Notes: generated by a model not told the origin, from the sequence alone. 64,000 bases of DNA from Euborellia annulipes (GCA_023213315.1 JAKCPI010021922.1:1-64000), one strand, 5' to 3'; shown: positions 33,570 through 45,381, counted from the stretch's first letter. Program-made: numbers and translations.

Positions 33570-34165
33570 CTGTAAAATACAAATATATACTAGATTTAGT
33601 TCAAAAACTTATTTAGGGTGTTTAGAAATTATAAAAATCTAAAATTTTAGTTATTCTAAATAAATAAAATTAAATTTATTTATCTTTTAAATAAAAAATA
33701 ATTAATTTACTGTCGCTTTAAAGAATGAGAAAATACAAGGGAAAGAATTCATATAATAATTGTGACATACATGCTGAAGATGGGAGACGATTGATCCTCG
33801 ATAAGGTGGAAATAACGAATTTTGGTCCTTATTATAAATTTGAATTTCAAATAAATATTTTAATTTCATAAACAATTTTAGTTTTAATAAAATTTTCAAG
33901 AAAAGCTAAGAAAAAGAAAAAATTATTTACAAATATTTTATATGACAAAATATCAAATAACATAAATGAAAGGAAAATCACTAATATTTGCTTCTTATAT
34001 TTTATTAATGTATATAAAAAATACATATTAAAACATGGTTCTTTTTTTAAATTAAAAATTCACACACACATGAAGGTTAGACATAAGTATAAATATTATT
34101 TGATATTTTCTTTTAGTTCTTCTTCAGTGGATGTGATATAAAAACCTGTACAAAAAATAAAATAC

Positions 34166-34557
34166 TTAAATGGAATGTTTACGTTTAATATGCGCTGTTA
34201 GGCTTGATTTATGTTTACTGCGAAAAGGGCAAAAATTGCATTGATATTTAGGCTCAAGGCCACATTCATACTTTAGATGTTGATTCAAACCATATTTATA
34301 TTTATAATCTCTATTACACTTGTGACAACGAAAGATTTCTTGTATGGAGTCGTTATGAATAGATTTGATATGTCGTTTCACGTATTGTTTCTCAGTGAAA
34401 CGCGTAGGGCAATAAGGACAGGCAAAGGGCTTATGCGGGGTACATTTTGAAAGCATATGTTCTCTTAAATGAGTAGGTGTAGTGAATTGTAGTAATTTCA
34501 TTTCTTCAAGTCGATTTTCAGGCATGGTCATTAGGTCATCTAAAACCCCGTGAGGAT
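34166..34557 (-). CDS. lola: B-class alternative 3' exon B22, finger 1 CxxC deleted
   Basis: Open throughout, but the codons for HCPKCR are missing, so MKLLQFTTPTHLREH lacks the first two zinc ligands. Fingers 2 to 4: EKQYVKR, YKYGLNQ, HKSSLTA, linker Gly-Leu-Glu-Pro. It differs from B23 and B24 by only a few residues. It is the open member of a burst in which the neighbouring units are broken at the same finger. Confidence 0.85.
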
Positions 34558-35112
34558 CTGTAAAATACAAATATATACTAGATTTAATTCAAAAACTTAT
34601 TTAGGGTGTTTAGAAATTATAAAAATCTAAAATTTTAGTTATTCTAAATAAATAAAATTAAATTTATTTATTTTTTAAATAAAAAATAATTAATTTACCG
34701 TCGCTTTAAAAAATGAGAAAATACAAGGGAAAGAATTTATATAATAATTGTGACATACATGCTGAAGATGGGAGACAATTGATCCTCGATAAGGTGGAAA
34801 TAACGAATTTTGGTCCTTATTATAAATGTTTTAATTTCATAAACAATTATAGTTTTAATAAATTTTTAAGAAAAGCTAAGAAAAAGAAAAAATTATTTAC
34901 AAATATTAAATAACATAAATGAAAGGAAAATCACTAATATTTGCTTCTTATATTTTATTTATGTATATAAAAAATACATATTAAATCATGGTTCTTTTTT
35001 TAAAGTAAAAATTCACACACATGAAGATTAGACATAAGTATAAATATTATTTGATATTTTCTTTTAGTTCTTCAGTGGTGTGATATAAAAACCTTTACAA
35101 AAAATAAAATAT

Positions 35113-35522
35113 TTAAATGGAATGTTTACGTTTAATATGCGATGTGAGGCTTGATTTTTGTTTACTGCGAAAAGGGCAAAAATTGCATTGATATTTAGGC
35201 TCAACGCCACATTCATCCTTTAGATGTTGATTCAAACCATATTTATATTTATAATCTCTATTACATTTGTGACAACGAAAGATTTCCTGTATGGAGTCGT
35301 TATGAATTGAATTAATATGACGTTTTATGTTTTTTTTATCAGCAAAACGCGAAGGGCAGTGAGGACAGACGTAGGGCCTGGAGATATCACATTTAAAAAC
35401 TCCTTGTTCTTTTAAATGAGTAGTTGTTGAGAATTCTAGATTACATTTAGAACTAGGAAATTTCACTTCTTCACGTCGATTTTCAGGGATGGTCATAAAC
35501 TCATCAAAAATCCAGAGTGGAT
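35113..35522 (-). CDS. lola: B-class alternative 3' exon B21
   Basis: Head DPLWIFDEFMTIPENRREE. Finger 1 is crippled (PSSKC replaces CPKC; HLKEQ replaces the ligand His). Fingers 2 to 4: DKKNIKR, YKYGLNQ, QKSSLTS. Its 5' half is almost the same as B18 (39743), including RVFKCDISRPYVC-type residues, while its 3' half belongs to the burst units, so this is a mosaic. Confidence 0.86.
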
Positions 35523-36536
35523 CTGTAAAATACAAATATAGAATAGATTTAATTCAAAAACTTATTTAGGGTGTTTAGAAATTATAAAAATCTAAAATTT
35601 TAGTTATTCTAAATAAATAAAACAAAATTTATTTATCTTTTAAATAAAAAATAATTAATTTGCCAGTCGCTTTAAAGAAGGAGAAAATACGAGAGAAAAT
35701 AATTGTGACATAATTGCTAAGTTAAGTGACGATTTCATCCTCGATAAGGTGGAAATAACGTATTTTTCTCCTAAATTTGAATTATAAATATTTTCATTTC
35801 ATAAAAAATTTTAGTTTAAATGAAATTTTCATGAAAAGCTATGAAAAAGAAAAAATTAAAAATATTTTATTATGGTAAAAATCAAATAACACAGCAAATG
35901 AATAGACAGTCATTCCTATTTGCTTCCTATATTTTATATAATATACAAAAATACATATGGTTCTTTTTTTTTAATTAAAATTTCAAACACATGAAGATTA
36001 CACATATAATTATAAAAAAAAATATATATCTACATATTATACTATTTATTTGATATTTTAAATTCAAATTGTTATAAATAAGGAAAAGTAATATAAAAAG
36101 CACGCGACTTTTCGTTTTTCAGTGATATGATATAAAAAATTCTAGAATGTGAAAATATTGCAAAAAAAAAAAATATAAAGCAGTTATTACATTATGAAGA
36201 AACCTACAAATACAAACGTGAATTGTGAACCGGGAAAATTAATGTATTTGTTAATTCACTCATGTTTTTAAGCGTCTGAGAACATTTAATCATGTCTTTA
36301 TTTTTTTTTAATATAATTTAGAAAAAAAATTTCATTGCTCGAGTTAAAAAGCGAAATTTAAAACTTTTATTTTTTTTTTTATTAGGGAATCAAAACAGGA
36401 AACTATAAGATACTCAATATGATCTCAGATACCGAAATACAAATAATAAAAAATTCTTTATATTTTGTTTAAAAAAATATGTTACAAGGCGCCACTAATT
36501 AAGTGATAACACGAATCTGCACGAAAAATAAAATTC

Positions 36537-36949
36537 TTAATGGGAATGTTTACGTTTGATATGCGTTGTGAGGTGTGATTTCTGTTTAAACCGAACAGGG
36601 CAAAAAATGCATTGAAATTTAGGCTGAACGCCACATTCATCCTTTAAATGTCGTGTCAAATCAGTTCTATATTTATAATCTCTATTACATTTGGGACATC
36701 GAAAGATTTCCCTTATCGAGTCGTTATGAATAGAATTGATATGACGTTTCACGCAGTATTTGTCAGTGAAACGTGTAGGGCAAAAGGGACAAGCAAAGGG
36801 CTTATCCGAAGGGGAACATTTTAAAAGCATATGCTCTTTTAAAAGAGTAGGTGTAGTGAAATGTAGTCGACATTTGGGACAGTGAAATTTCATTTCTTCA
36901 CGTCGATTTTCAGTGATGGTCATAAACTCATCATAAACCCCGAGAGGAT
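36537..36949 (-). CDS. lola: B-class alternative 3' exon B20
   Basis: All four fingers are intact. Helices 2 to 4: DKYCVKR, YRTDLTR, QKSHLTT, linker Gly-Val-Gln-Pro (Glu replaced). Finger 4 is CIFCPVRF, lacking the extra Cys of CPYRC. The post-stop motif reads TTCGTGCAG|ATTCGTGTTA, one of the few without an early stop in phase 1. Confidence 0.88.
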
Positions 36950-37380
36950 CTGTAAAATACAAATAGAGACTAGATTTAATAACTTATTTAGGGTGTGTAG
37001 AAATAATAAAGAACTAAAAATTTTGTTATTCTAAATAAATAAAATAACATTCATTTTCCTTTTAAATAAAAAATAATTTGCTGGTCTCTTTAAAGAATGA
37101 GAAAATCAAAGGGAAACAATTGTGAAATAATTTTGATCCTCGCTTGATAAGGAGTAAATATCGAATTTTGTTCCGAAACCTTTATTATTAATATTTTCAT
37201 TTTATAAACAATATTAGATTCAATAAAATTTCAAGATTACAAATATTTTATTATGGCAAAATATCAAACAAATAACACGGAACATGAATGAATGTATTTG
37301 CTTTCTATACATAGTTCTTTTTTTAATTTAAAATTTCACACACATGAAGATTACACATATAGCCTAATTATAGAAAAAAA

Positions 37381-37953
37381 TTCAAAACACCACCATGACG
37401 CTGTCTTTTCAGCAAGGATATAGAGTGGATAAACAAAAACAAGATTTTTTATTTTTCCTCAATTGAGTTTTAATCCTAATATTTCAAAGGTACAAAGGCT
37501 CTTCATCTACAGAGGAAACTGAAAAAATCATAATGTTAACAAAAAATATTTGTAATAGTTTACAATTTCAACATTAGGGTAAAAACATTGTTGTACCTCA
37601 TATTACACTCCGTTACCATTACAATTACAGCCAAGGTTTTTTTGCATCAAGAAAGCCATTTGACCTCGATAACTTTAGAGAGCATTCTAATTGATACCTA
37701 CCATGGCTGTAATTGTAATGTTACTGAGTGTAATATGAGATACAACAATGTTTTTACCCTAATGTTGAAATTGTAAACTATTACAAATATTTTTTTGTTA
37801 ACATTATTATTTTTTCAGTTTCCCCTGAAGAAGAGCCTTTGTGCCTTTGAAATATTAGGAATAAAAATCAATTGAGGAAAAATAAAAAATCTTGTTTTTG
37901 ATTTCCCTCCCTACAGCCTTGCCGAAAAGAGAGCGACATAGTGGTGTTTTGAA
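37381..37953. mobile_element. Palindromic foldback MITE, ~573 bp
   Basis: Ends TTCAAAACACCACCATGACG and CATAGTGGTGTTTTGAA are inverted. Arms extend over GAGGAAAATAAAAAATCTTG, AATATTTGTAATAGTTTACA and TGTAATATGAGGTACAAC-like segments. The interior contains CTCTTCATCTACAGAGG / CCTGAAGAAGAGCC. Confidence 0.8.
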
Positions 37954-38552
37954 TTATATGTTTCTCGGCATCACTCCTTAATCAACCAATTTAAAAAAAA
38001 TCATACATATTATATTAAATATATGAAATTTTAAATTCAAATTGTTATAAATAGAAGAGTAATATAAAAATAACGCTACTTTTCGCTCTTCTTCAGTGAT
38101 ATGATATAAAAAATGTTTTAATGAGAAATTATTGCAAAAAAATATAAAGCAGTTATTTCATTATGTAGAAATCTATAAATACAAACGTGAATTGTTAATA
38201 GGGAAAAATAATGTATTTCACTCATGCGTCAAAAAATAGAGTTAAGCTCGTAGAAATAAACAAATTTGTTTTATAAGGATCTAACAAGATTATTTAATCA
38301 TGACGTTAATTTTTAATATAACTAAAAAAAAAACAATTTCATTGCTTAGGTTGGAAAACAAAATTTAAAACTTAATTTTTTTTATTCAGTAACTAAACCA
38401 GGAAATTATATAAGAGTTTCAATAAGACCGCAGATGCTGAAAATAGATCTTGAACAAATTAAAAAAAAAATCTTCATATTTTCTTTAAAAAAATATGGTA
38501 AAAGGCGTCAGTGAATCAGTGATGTTACAAACCTACACAAAAAATAAAATTT

Positions 38553-38965
38553 TTAATTGGAATGTTTACGTTTTATATGCCCTGTGAGGTGTGCTTTCTG
38601 TTTACAGCGATAAGAGCAAAAACTGCATTGATATTTAGGTTCAACGCCGCATTCATTATTTAAATGACGATTCAAATCTTTTTTATATTTATAATCTCTA
38701 TTACATTTGGGACAACGAAAGATTTCCTGTATCGAGTCGTTATGAATAGAGTTGATATGACGTTTCACGCATTGTTTCTCAGTGAAACGCGTAGGGCAAA
38801 GGGGACAGGCAAAGGGCTTATTCGAAGGGGTACATTTTGAAAGCATATGTTCTCTTAAAAGAGTAGGTGTAGTGAATTGTAGTCTACATTTGGGACAGTG
38901 AGATTTCATTTCTTCACGTCGATTTTCAGTGAAGGCCATTAATTCATAATTAAACCCGATAGAAT
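38553..38965 (-). CDS. lola: B-class alternative 3' exon B19
   Basis: Head DSIGFNYELMAFTENRREE. Four intact fingers, helices 2 to 4: EKQCVKR, YKKDLNR, QKAHLTG; finger 3 ends LNNEC. The post-stop motif is TTGTGTAG|GTTTGTAACATCACTG, changed in sequence but still an AG followed by a stop in phase 1. Confidence 0.88.
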
Positions 38966-39742
38966 CTGTAAAATACAATATAAACTAGATTCAATTTAAA
39001 AACTTAATTTGGGTGTCTAGAAATAAAAAAAAAATTAATTTGCTACTGGCTTTAAGCAATGAGAAAACGAAGAGAAAAAAAAATAAAAAAAATAGGGATA
39101 AGCCACAGTGAAAGAAGAAGAAAACGAAGAAGAGAAAGAACCCATCTAATAGTTGTAACAAACAAGCTGTAGATGGGCACTTTACTCTTGAGGAAAGATA
39201 GAAGAAATAGTTGCCATTTAAAAAAAAAAATATAAATATTTTCTCGTGTTTATAAATTTTACATCTTGAATTCTAATATATCGGCGGAAACTAAATATAA
39301 AAAAAACCAGTTACAAGAACAAATCACAACTTTCAATTACCGAAGGTAAGAGAAAATTGTGTCCGGGGCGATCAGTCACACCAAATTTTTAAATAACAAA
39401 CAGAAATGGAAGCGTAAGAAAAAAAAAAAGAAAAATATTTACAAATATTTTTATTTAAAAAAAATTAACAATTAAGGTGGTATTGACAACTCATTTTTTT
39501 TTTTTTAATGTTTAAAGGAGTGTTTACATTTCAAGAGATGCAATAACTTGCAAATTCAAAACCGCCATCTTGTAGAAATAAGTCAAGAAATATTTATTTT
39601 CAATAAATTCAATATAATTTTGAAAAACAATTCCCATTGCTCGGGTTAAAATAAAAGACTCAATATGACGGCAAATCTTGAACAAAGTAAAAAAAAAAAA
39701 AATTCTTCATAGTGTCACAAACCTGTACAAAAAATAAAAATC

Positions 39743-40152
39743 TTAATTAGAATGTTTAAGGTTTATATGCACTGCGAGGTTTGCTTTCTGTTTACAGCGA
39801 TAAGGGCAAAAATCGCATTGGAATTTAGGCTCAACGCCACATCCATCCTTTAGATGTTGAGTCAAATTATATTTATATTTATAATCTCTATTACATTTGT
39901 GACAACGAAAGATTTCCTGTATCGAGTCGTTATGAATTGAATTAATATGACGTTTTATGTTTTTTTTATCAGTAAAACGCGAAGGGCAGTGAGGACAGAC
40001 GTAAGGCCTGGAGATATCACATTTAAAAACTCTATGTTCTTTTAAATGAGTAGTTGTTGAGAATTCTAGATTACATTTAGAACTAGGAAATTTCACTTCT
40101 CCACGTCGATTTTCAGTGATGGTCATTAACTCATCAAAAACCCCGTGAGGAT
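39743..40152 (-). CDS. lola: B-class alternative 3' exon B18
   Basis: Finger 1 has lost its first Cys (FPSSKC) but keeps His and the last Cys. Fingers 2 to 4: DKKNIKR, YKYNLTQ, QKANLAV; finger 3 ends KDGC instead of KDEC, as in B25. Front half like B21, middle like B25, last finger its own. Confidence 0.87.
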
Positions 40153-40726
40153 CTGTAAAATACAAATATAGACTAGATTTTATAAAAAAATATCAATATT
40201 ATAGTAATTATTTGATAGTATTTTAAATTTAAATTCTTATAAATAAAAGAGTAATATATAAATAACACGACCTTTCGTTCTTCTTCAGAGATATGACATA
40301 AAAAATTATAGAATGAGAAATTATTGCAAAAAAATATAAAGTAATTATTATATTGAGCAAAAGCGTACAAATACTAGCGTGAATTGTGAATCGGATAAAA
40401 TTATGTATTCACTCATGTGTCTAAAAATGGAGTTAATGCTTGTAGAAATAAACAAAGTATCTGAGAACATTTAATCATGTCTTTATTTTTTCAATACAAT
40501 TTAGAAAAACAATTTCATTGCTCAGATTGCAGAGCGAAATTTAAAACTTTATTTGTTTTATCACAAATGTGATAATTAAAGCTTTTGTGGTTTGATTATT
40601 AAGGAAATTTATTTTTTTATTAGGTAACAAAAGCAGGAAATTATAAGAGACTCAATATGACCTCAGATGTAGAAAAAATATTTTTAACGAATTAAAAAAT
40701 AATTCTTCATAAAAATGTTACAAGGC

Positions 40727-40772
40727 GCCACTGATTCAGTGATGTCACAAACCTACACAAAAAATAAAATTC
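40727..40772 (-). promoter_or_regulatory. Conserved post-stop motif with AG and palindrome (representative copy)
   Basis: Directly after the stop codon the minus strand reads ATTTTATTTTTTGTGTAG, then GTTTGTGACATCACTGAATC and AGTGG. Variants recur after many B exons (e.g. 31098, 38515, 39712, 43225, 54355, 56465, 58000, 58930, 60090, 63520). It could be a second acceptor (pyrimidine tract, YAG) or a cleavage/polyadenylation site (UGUA, CA, GU-rich GGUUUGUG). The function is not known. Confidence 0.5.
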
Positions 40773-41185
40773 TTAATTTGAATGTTTACGTTTTAAATGC
40801 CCTGTGAGGTGCGATTTCTTTTTACAGCGATAAGGACAAAAATTGCATTGAAATTTAGGTTCAACGCCGCATTCATCCTTTAAATGTTGAGACAAATTAC
40901 GTTTGTATTTATAATCTTTATTACATTTGTGACAACGAAAGATTTCCTGTATGGAATCGTTATGAAGAGAATTAATATGACATTTCATCCATTGTTTCTC
41001 AGTGAAACGCTTAGGGCAATAGGGACAGGCAAAGGGCTTATCCGAAGGGGTACATTTTAAAAGCATATGTTCTCTTAAAAGAGTAGGTGTAGTGAATTGT
41101 AGTCTACATTTAGGACAGTGAGATTTCATTTCTTCACGTCGATTTTCAGGCATGGTCATTAACTCATCATAAACCCCGTGAGGAT
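40773..41185 (-). CDS. lola: B-class alternative 3' exon B17
   Basis: Head DPHGVYDELMTMPENRREE. Four intact fingers, helices 2 to 4: EKQWMKC, YKRNLSQ, KKSHLTG. Fingers 2 and 3 are shared with B27, 12 kb away. The clearest copy of the post-stop motif lies just downstream, at 40727 to 40772. Confidence 0.88.
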
Positions 41186-41440
41186 CTGTAAAATACAAAT
41201 ATAGACTAGATTTAAATCAAAAACTTGTTTAGAATTAAAAAAAAAAAAATATAAAAATTTAGTTATTCTAAATAAATAAAATATAATTTTATTTTCTTTT
41301 AAATAAAAATAATTAATTTGTCAGTGGATTTAAAGAATGAGAAAATCCAAAGGAAAGAACTTTTAATAATTGTAACATACATGCTAAAGATGGGTGACAA
41401 TTGATGCACGATAAGGTGGAAATAACGAATTTTGATCCGA

Positions 41441-41668
41441 AATTAGAAAAGACGGGAGCCTTCTCGGAAACAGCAGCCAGCTGAAATAACAAGCTTTATA
41501 TTTTGTTGCCGACGTTTCGGGTGCTAGTCGCACTCATACTCAGGGCAATTTGGCAATTTTGTTTGTCCTGAGGACGAGTGCGACTAGCACCCGAAAAGTC
41601 GGCAACAAAATATAAAACTTTTTATTTTACCTGAATGATGTTCCCGGGAAGGCTCCTTTCTTATAATT
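41441..41668. mobile_element. Foldback element with CGAAACG-type core
   Basis: Outer arms AATTAGAAAAGACGGGAGCC / GGCTCCTTTCTTATAATT. Inner arms TATATTTTGTTGCCGACGTT and CGGGTGCTAGTCGCAC with complements. The centre contains CTGAGGACGAGTGCG, as in the GAAGATG/CGAAACG elements elsewhere in the window. Confidence 0.75.
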
Positions 41669-42064
41669 GAATATCTACAACCATTCAACTCAAAAAATTT
41701 TATTATTTCATTTCATTTTTAGTTTAAATAAAATTTCATGATTACAAATATTTTATCATCTACATCAAACAACAGCAAGTGAATGGAAAGTCTGTTCTAT
41801 TTGCTTTCTATATTTTTTATATATAAAAAAATACATATTAGAACATGTTTTTTTTAATTAAAATTAAACAGACATGACGATTACACATAAATAAAAAACA
41901 TAAATATTATAATAATTATTTGAGAATATTTTTAACTCAAACTTTTTTTTTTAATAGAAGAGTAAAATAAAAATCACGCTACTTTTTGTTTTTATTCAGA
42001 GTTTTGCCAGGGATGGCCAACTATTCAGTGAGATCACAAACTAAAGACATAACGATCAAATAGT

Positions 42065-42483
42065 TTACTGATAGTAAGAATGTTTCCGTTTAATATGCCC
42101 TTGGAGGCTTGCTTTCTGTTTACATCGATAAGGACAAAAATTACAATGAAATTTTGGGTCAACGCCGCATTCATCATTTAAATGTCGTGTCAAATGATGT
42201 TTATATTTATAATCTCTATTACATTTGTGACAACGAAAGATTTCCTGTATCGAGTCGTTATGAATAGAATTGATATGACGTTTCATGCTTTTTTTACAAG
42301 AGAAACGCGAATGGCAATGGGGACATCCAAAGGGCTTATCCGAAGGGGCACATTTTAAAACTAAATGTTCTTCTAAATGAGTAGGTGATGTGAATTGTAG
42401 TCTACATTGAGGGCAATGAAATTTCACTTCTTCACGTTGATTTTCAGTGATGGTCATTAACTCATCATAAACCCCGAGAGGAT
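42065..42483 (-). CDS. lola: B-class alternative 3' exon B16
   Basis: The open frame continues upstream of the acceptor by chance. The exon begins DPLGVYDELMTITENQREE at 42483. Four intact fingers, helices 2 to 4: CKKSMKR, YKHHLTR, QKASLQG. It founds a subfamily with B14 and B12 marked by S(R/K)FSCK in finger 2. The stop is preceded by KHSYYQ and the 3' flank lacks the AG-containing post-stop motif. Confidence 0.87.
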
Positions 42484-43257
42484 CTGTAAAATACAAATAT
42501 GGACTAGATTTAATTGAAAATTTTAGGGGGTCTAAAATAAAAAAAAAAAAAAAAACTATGAATTTAGTTATTTTAAATACAAAATAATTAATTTGCAACT
42601 AGCTTTAAAGAATGAATAAATTCTAAAGAATAGTTGTAACATAAATTCTGACGTTGTGTACATAAACGTTTTCAAAATGCGAAGCGAACGTTGTACAGTA
42701 TTTATATTTTTAATAAATAATTAATACAAAAATATGGTCTATAAATAAAAATTTCCCTAATAATGACGCATCTTCTTTTTTAATATTATTGCTCTATATT
42801 TATATCCAACCCCCTTATCGAATGAAAATTTGCGCCCCATTTGACCCAGACAGCAAAAACGTGAATATGTAAACAGCAAGAAACAAAATAAAATTCTATT
42901 TCTAATTTCATTGTATTACTTTTATTTGACCTGTGGTATAACAGGCCCATAGCTACGATTTTTTTCAGGGGGACAGGGGGGGGCTTAGAAATCGTTCTGG
43001 TAGAGAAGCGAATGAAGCGTACACCTGCGTACACTCTACCTCTGTTTTAGAAGAAAATTAAACCAAAAAAAATTGCTATTTTTCTTTATATGGTAATTAA
43101 ATCAAGAAGTGACTTTCAATATATATAAAAGACGTTAAACAAATTAAAAAATAAAAATTTTTCGTCATAATTTAAGATAAAGTGATTTGGTTAAAGAAAA
43201 CAATGGAATAATTCGATGCGCCAGTGAGGTCACAAATCTGTACAAAAAATAATATAC

Positions 43258-43661
43258 TTAAATGGAATGTTTACGTTGAATATGAGATTTTAGGGCTGAT
43301 TTCTGTTTACATCGATAAGTGCAAAAATTGCAATTTAATTTTGGCTCAACGCCGCATTCAACCTTTAGATGTTGATTCAAATTAAATTTATATTTATAAT
43401 CTTTATTACATTTGTGACAACGAAAGATTTCTTGTATCGAATCATTATGAATAGAATTGATATGGCCTTTCAGATGATGTTTCCTATTGAAACGCAAAGG
43501 GCAGTGAGGACAGGCGTAGGGTCTAGGGGTATCACATTTTAAAACTGTATGTTCTTTTAAATGAGTAGTTGTTGGGAATTCTAGTTTAGGACTACGAAAT
43601 TTCATTTCTTCAGGTCGATTTTCAATGATGGTCTTTAGCCCATCATAAACCCCGAGAGGAT
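43258..43661 (-). CDS. lola: B-class alternative 3' exon B15, finger 1 CxxC lost
   Basis: FRSPKLEFPTTTHLKEH lacks both finger 1 cysteines, while the partner His and Cys remain. Fingers 2 to 4: RKHHLKG, YKFNLNQ, QKSALKS. Finger 4 and its 3' flank reappear in B2 (61491), 18 kb away, joined to a different front half. Confidence 0.86.
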
Positions 43662-44051
43662 CTGTAAAATACAAATATAGACAAGATTTAATTTAAAAAC
43701 TTATTTGGGTGAGTATAAATTAAAAAAAAAAAAAATCGGGAATGACAAGTAGTCTTTTGAAAATTGACCAATTCCAGACATAGACAAAGTAAAAATACTT
43801 ATTTTTAAATATCGAACTGAAATGAAAGATAGGAAAAACAAAAAAAATATTATAATTACAAATGTTTTTATTATTAAAGAAATTAACAATTGTGATAATA
43901 TTCAGAGATCATATTTTATAAATAATTTTAATGCATTGAGGGGTGTTTACATATCAAGAATTCCAGCAGCCTGCAAATTCAAACGCGCAAATAAAATAAA
44001 ATTATTCCTGGTGCCAGTCAATCATCAAGCGATGTACAAAAAATAAAATAC

Positions 44052-44467
44052 TTAATTGGAATGTTTACGTTTGATATGCGCTGTGAGGCTTGATTTCTGT
44101 TTGCACCGATAAGGGCAAAATTTGCATTGATATTTAGGCTCAACGCCACATTCATCCTTTAGATGTTGAATCAAACTACATTTATATTTATAATCTCTAT
44201 TACACTTGTGACAGCGAAAGATTTCCAAAATCGAATCGTTATGAATATGACTGATATGACGTTTCATGCTTCTTTTACAAGAGAAACGTGAAGGGCAAAG
44301 GGGACATACAAAGGGCTTATCTGAAGGGGTACATTTGGCTTTTACAAAATGTTCGCTTAAATGAGTAGGTGATGTGAATTGTAGCCCACATTGAGGGCAA
44401 TGAAATTTCCTTTCTTCACGTCGATTTTCAGTGATGGTCATTAAATCATCATAAACCTCGAGAGAAT
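44052..44467 (-). CDS. lola: B-class alternative 3' exon B14
   Basis: Head DSLEVYDDLMTITENRREE. Finger 1 is complete with one extra residue before its last Cys (HFVKAKC). Fingers 2 to 4: CKRSMKR, YKCSLIQ, QKSSLTA. The linker reads HISHIHNDSILEIF. The AG of the post-stop motif is lost (GTACATCG). Confidence 0.87.
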
Positions 44468-44629
44468 CTGTAAAATACAAATATGGACTAGATTTAATTA
44501 AAAAACTCAATTAGGATGTTTTAGAAATAAAAAAAACTACAAATTTAGTTATTTTAAATAAAATAATAATTTATTTGCTACTGGCTTTTAAGGATGAGAA
44601 AAAACTAGAAGACATATAATCCCACGAAA

Positions 44630-45381
44630 AATCAACAGACTTGTAAACCTCACTATCTCAGATTTCCATAAAATTTGGATCATAAGTACAGTCTAGAGCA
44701 GTGGTTTACAAACTTTATGTTATCACGCCTCCCCTCTCCCCCCTTGTATAAAATAATATTGTACAAATACAAAAATTTTTATTGCAAAAAATTATTAATA
44801 CAAACTATTATAGGGTATTTATTATTTTATTTATAAGGCTTTAGCAATCACATAGAAAATTGCTCACTGTGGCTAATATTCACGTTTCCCTTTAGACTAG
44901 TCCGCGCTTCCCTAGGGTGGCGCGCCTCACAGTTTGAAAAACGCTGGTCTAGACTATACAGTATGTAGAGTAAGAAAAAGCCCCAATTTTAACTTGAAAT
45001 CATAAATCGTTTATAAAGTAAGTTAAAGTTGTCCAAAATGGCAAAAAATTATCTTATTCACATCTATTTAAATTTCTAAAAAATCTTTCAGAAGTGAAAT
45101 AGGAAGATGAGTGAGGGTCATTTTACAGCTCCTTAGATGCCGATGTTGTATTTATATGTGGAGTTTCATTGAGGTGAAAATACAATCTCAGTTTAAAATG
45201 TTTCACCTAAAACCCACATCTCAATCTTTAGATGCCCTTTTCAAAAACATAAAACGAACAAAACAACGAGTTGAGATATCAAGTTGAAATTGAGGCCTTT
45301 TCTTAGTCTCTATAGGCTCTAGCTATAATCCAAATTTCATAGAGATCGGAGGTGGCAAGGTTTAAATGAAGTCTGTTGATT
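44630..45381. mobile_element. Foldback element ~0.75 kb hosting a nested hAT MITE
   Basis: ATCAACAGACTTGTAAACCT, CATAAAATTTGGATCATAAG and GTAAGAAAAAGCCCCAATTT on the left are mirrored by AAATTGAGGCCTTTTCTTAG, ATAATCCAAATTTCATAGAG and GGTTTAAATGAAGTCTGTTGAT on the right. Confidence 0.75.
44699..44946. mobile_element. hAT-like MITE, 248 bp, with 8-bp target duplication
   Basis: Ends CAGTGGTTTACAAACT and AGTTTGAAAAACGCTG are inverted. The flanks GTCTAGAG and GTCTAGAC match at seven of eight bases. It lies inside the foldback element at 44630 to 45381 and is therefore younger. Confidence 0.82.

Larger units (their letters stand above)
31550..35112 (-). repeat. Recent tandem burst of ~1-kb B units
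   Basis: Units starting at about 32156, 33163, 34166 and 35113 are spaced 1007, 1003 and 947 bp apart and are near-identical in spacer as well as exon (TGCTTCTTATATTTTATTAA, ACATGGTTCTTTTTTTAAAT, TTCTTTTAGTTCTTCTTCAG). The unit at 31135 is a diverged member. Confidence 0.85.

Noticed and set aside
42786..43034. 82-codon minus-strand frame (MYAGVRFIRFSTRTI...)
   Set aside because: It lies in spacer with a G-run and has no homology to the exons or to any family I recognise; chance or transposon debris.
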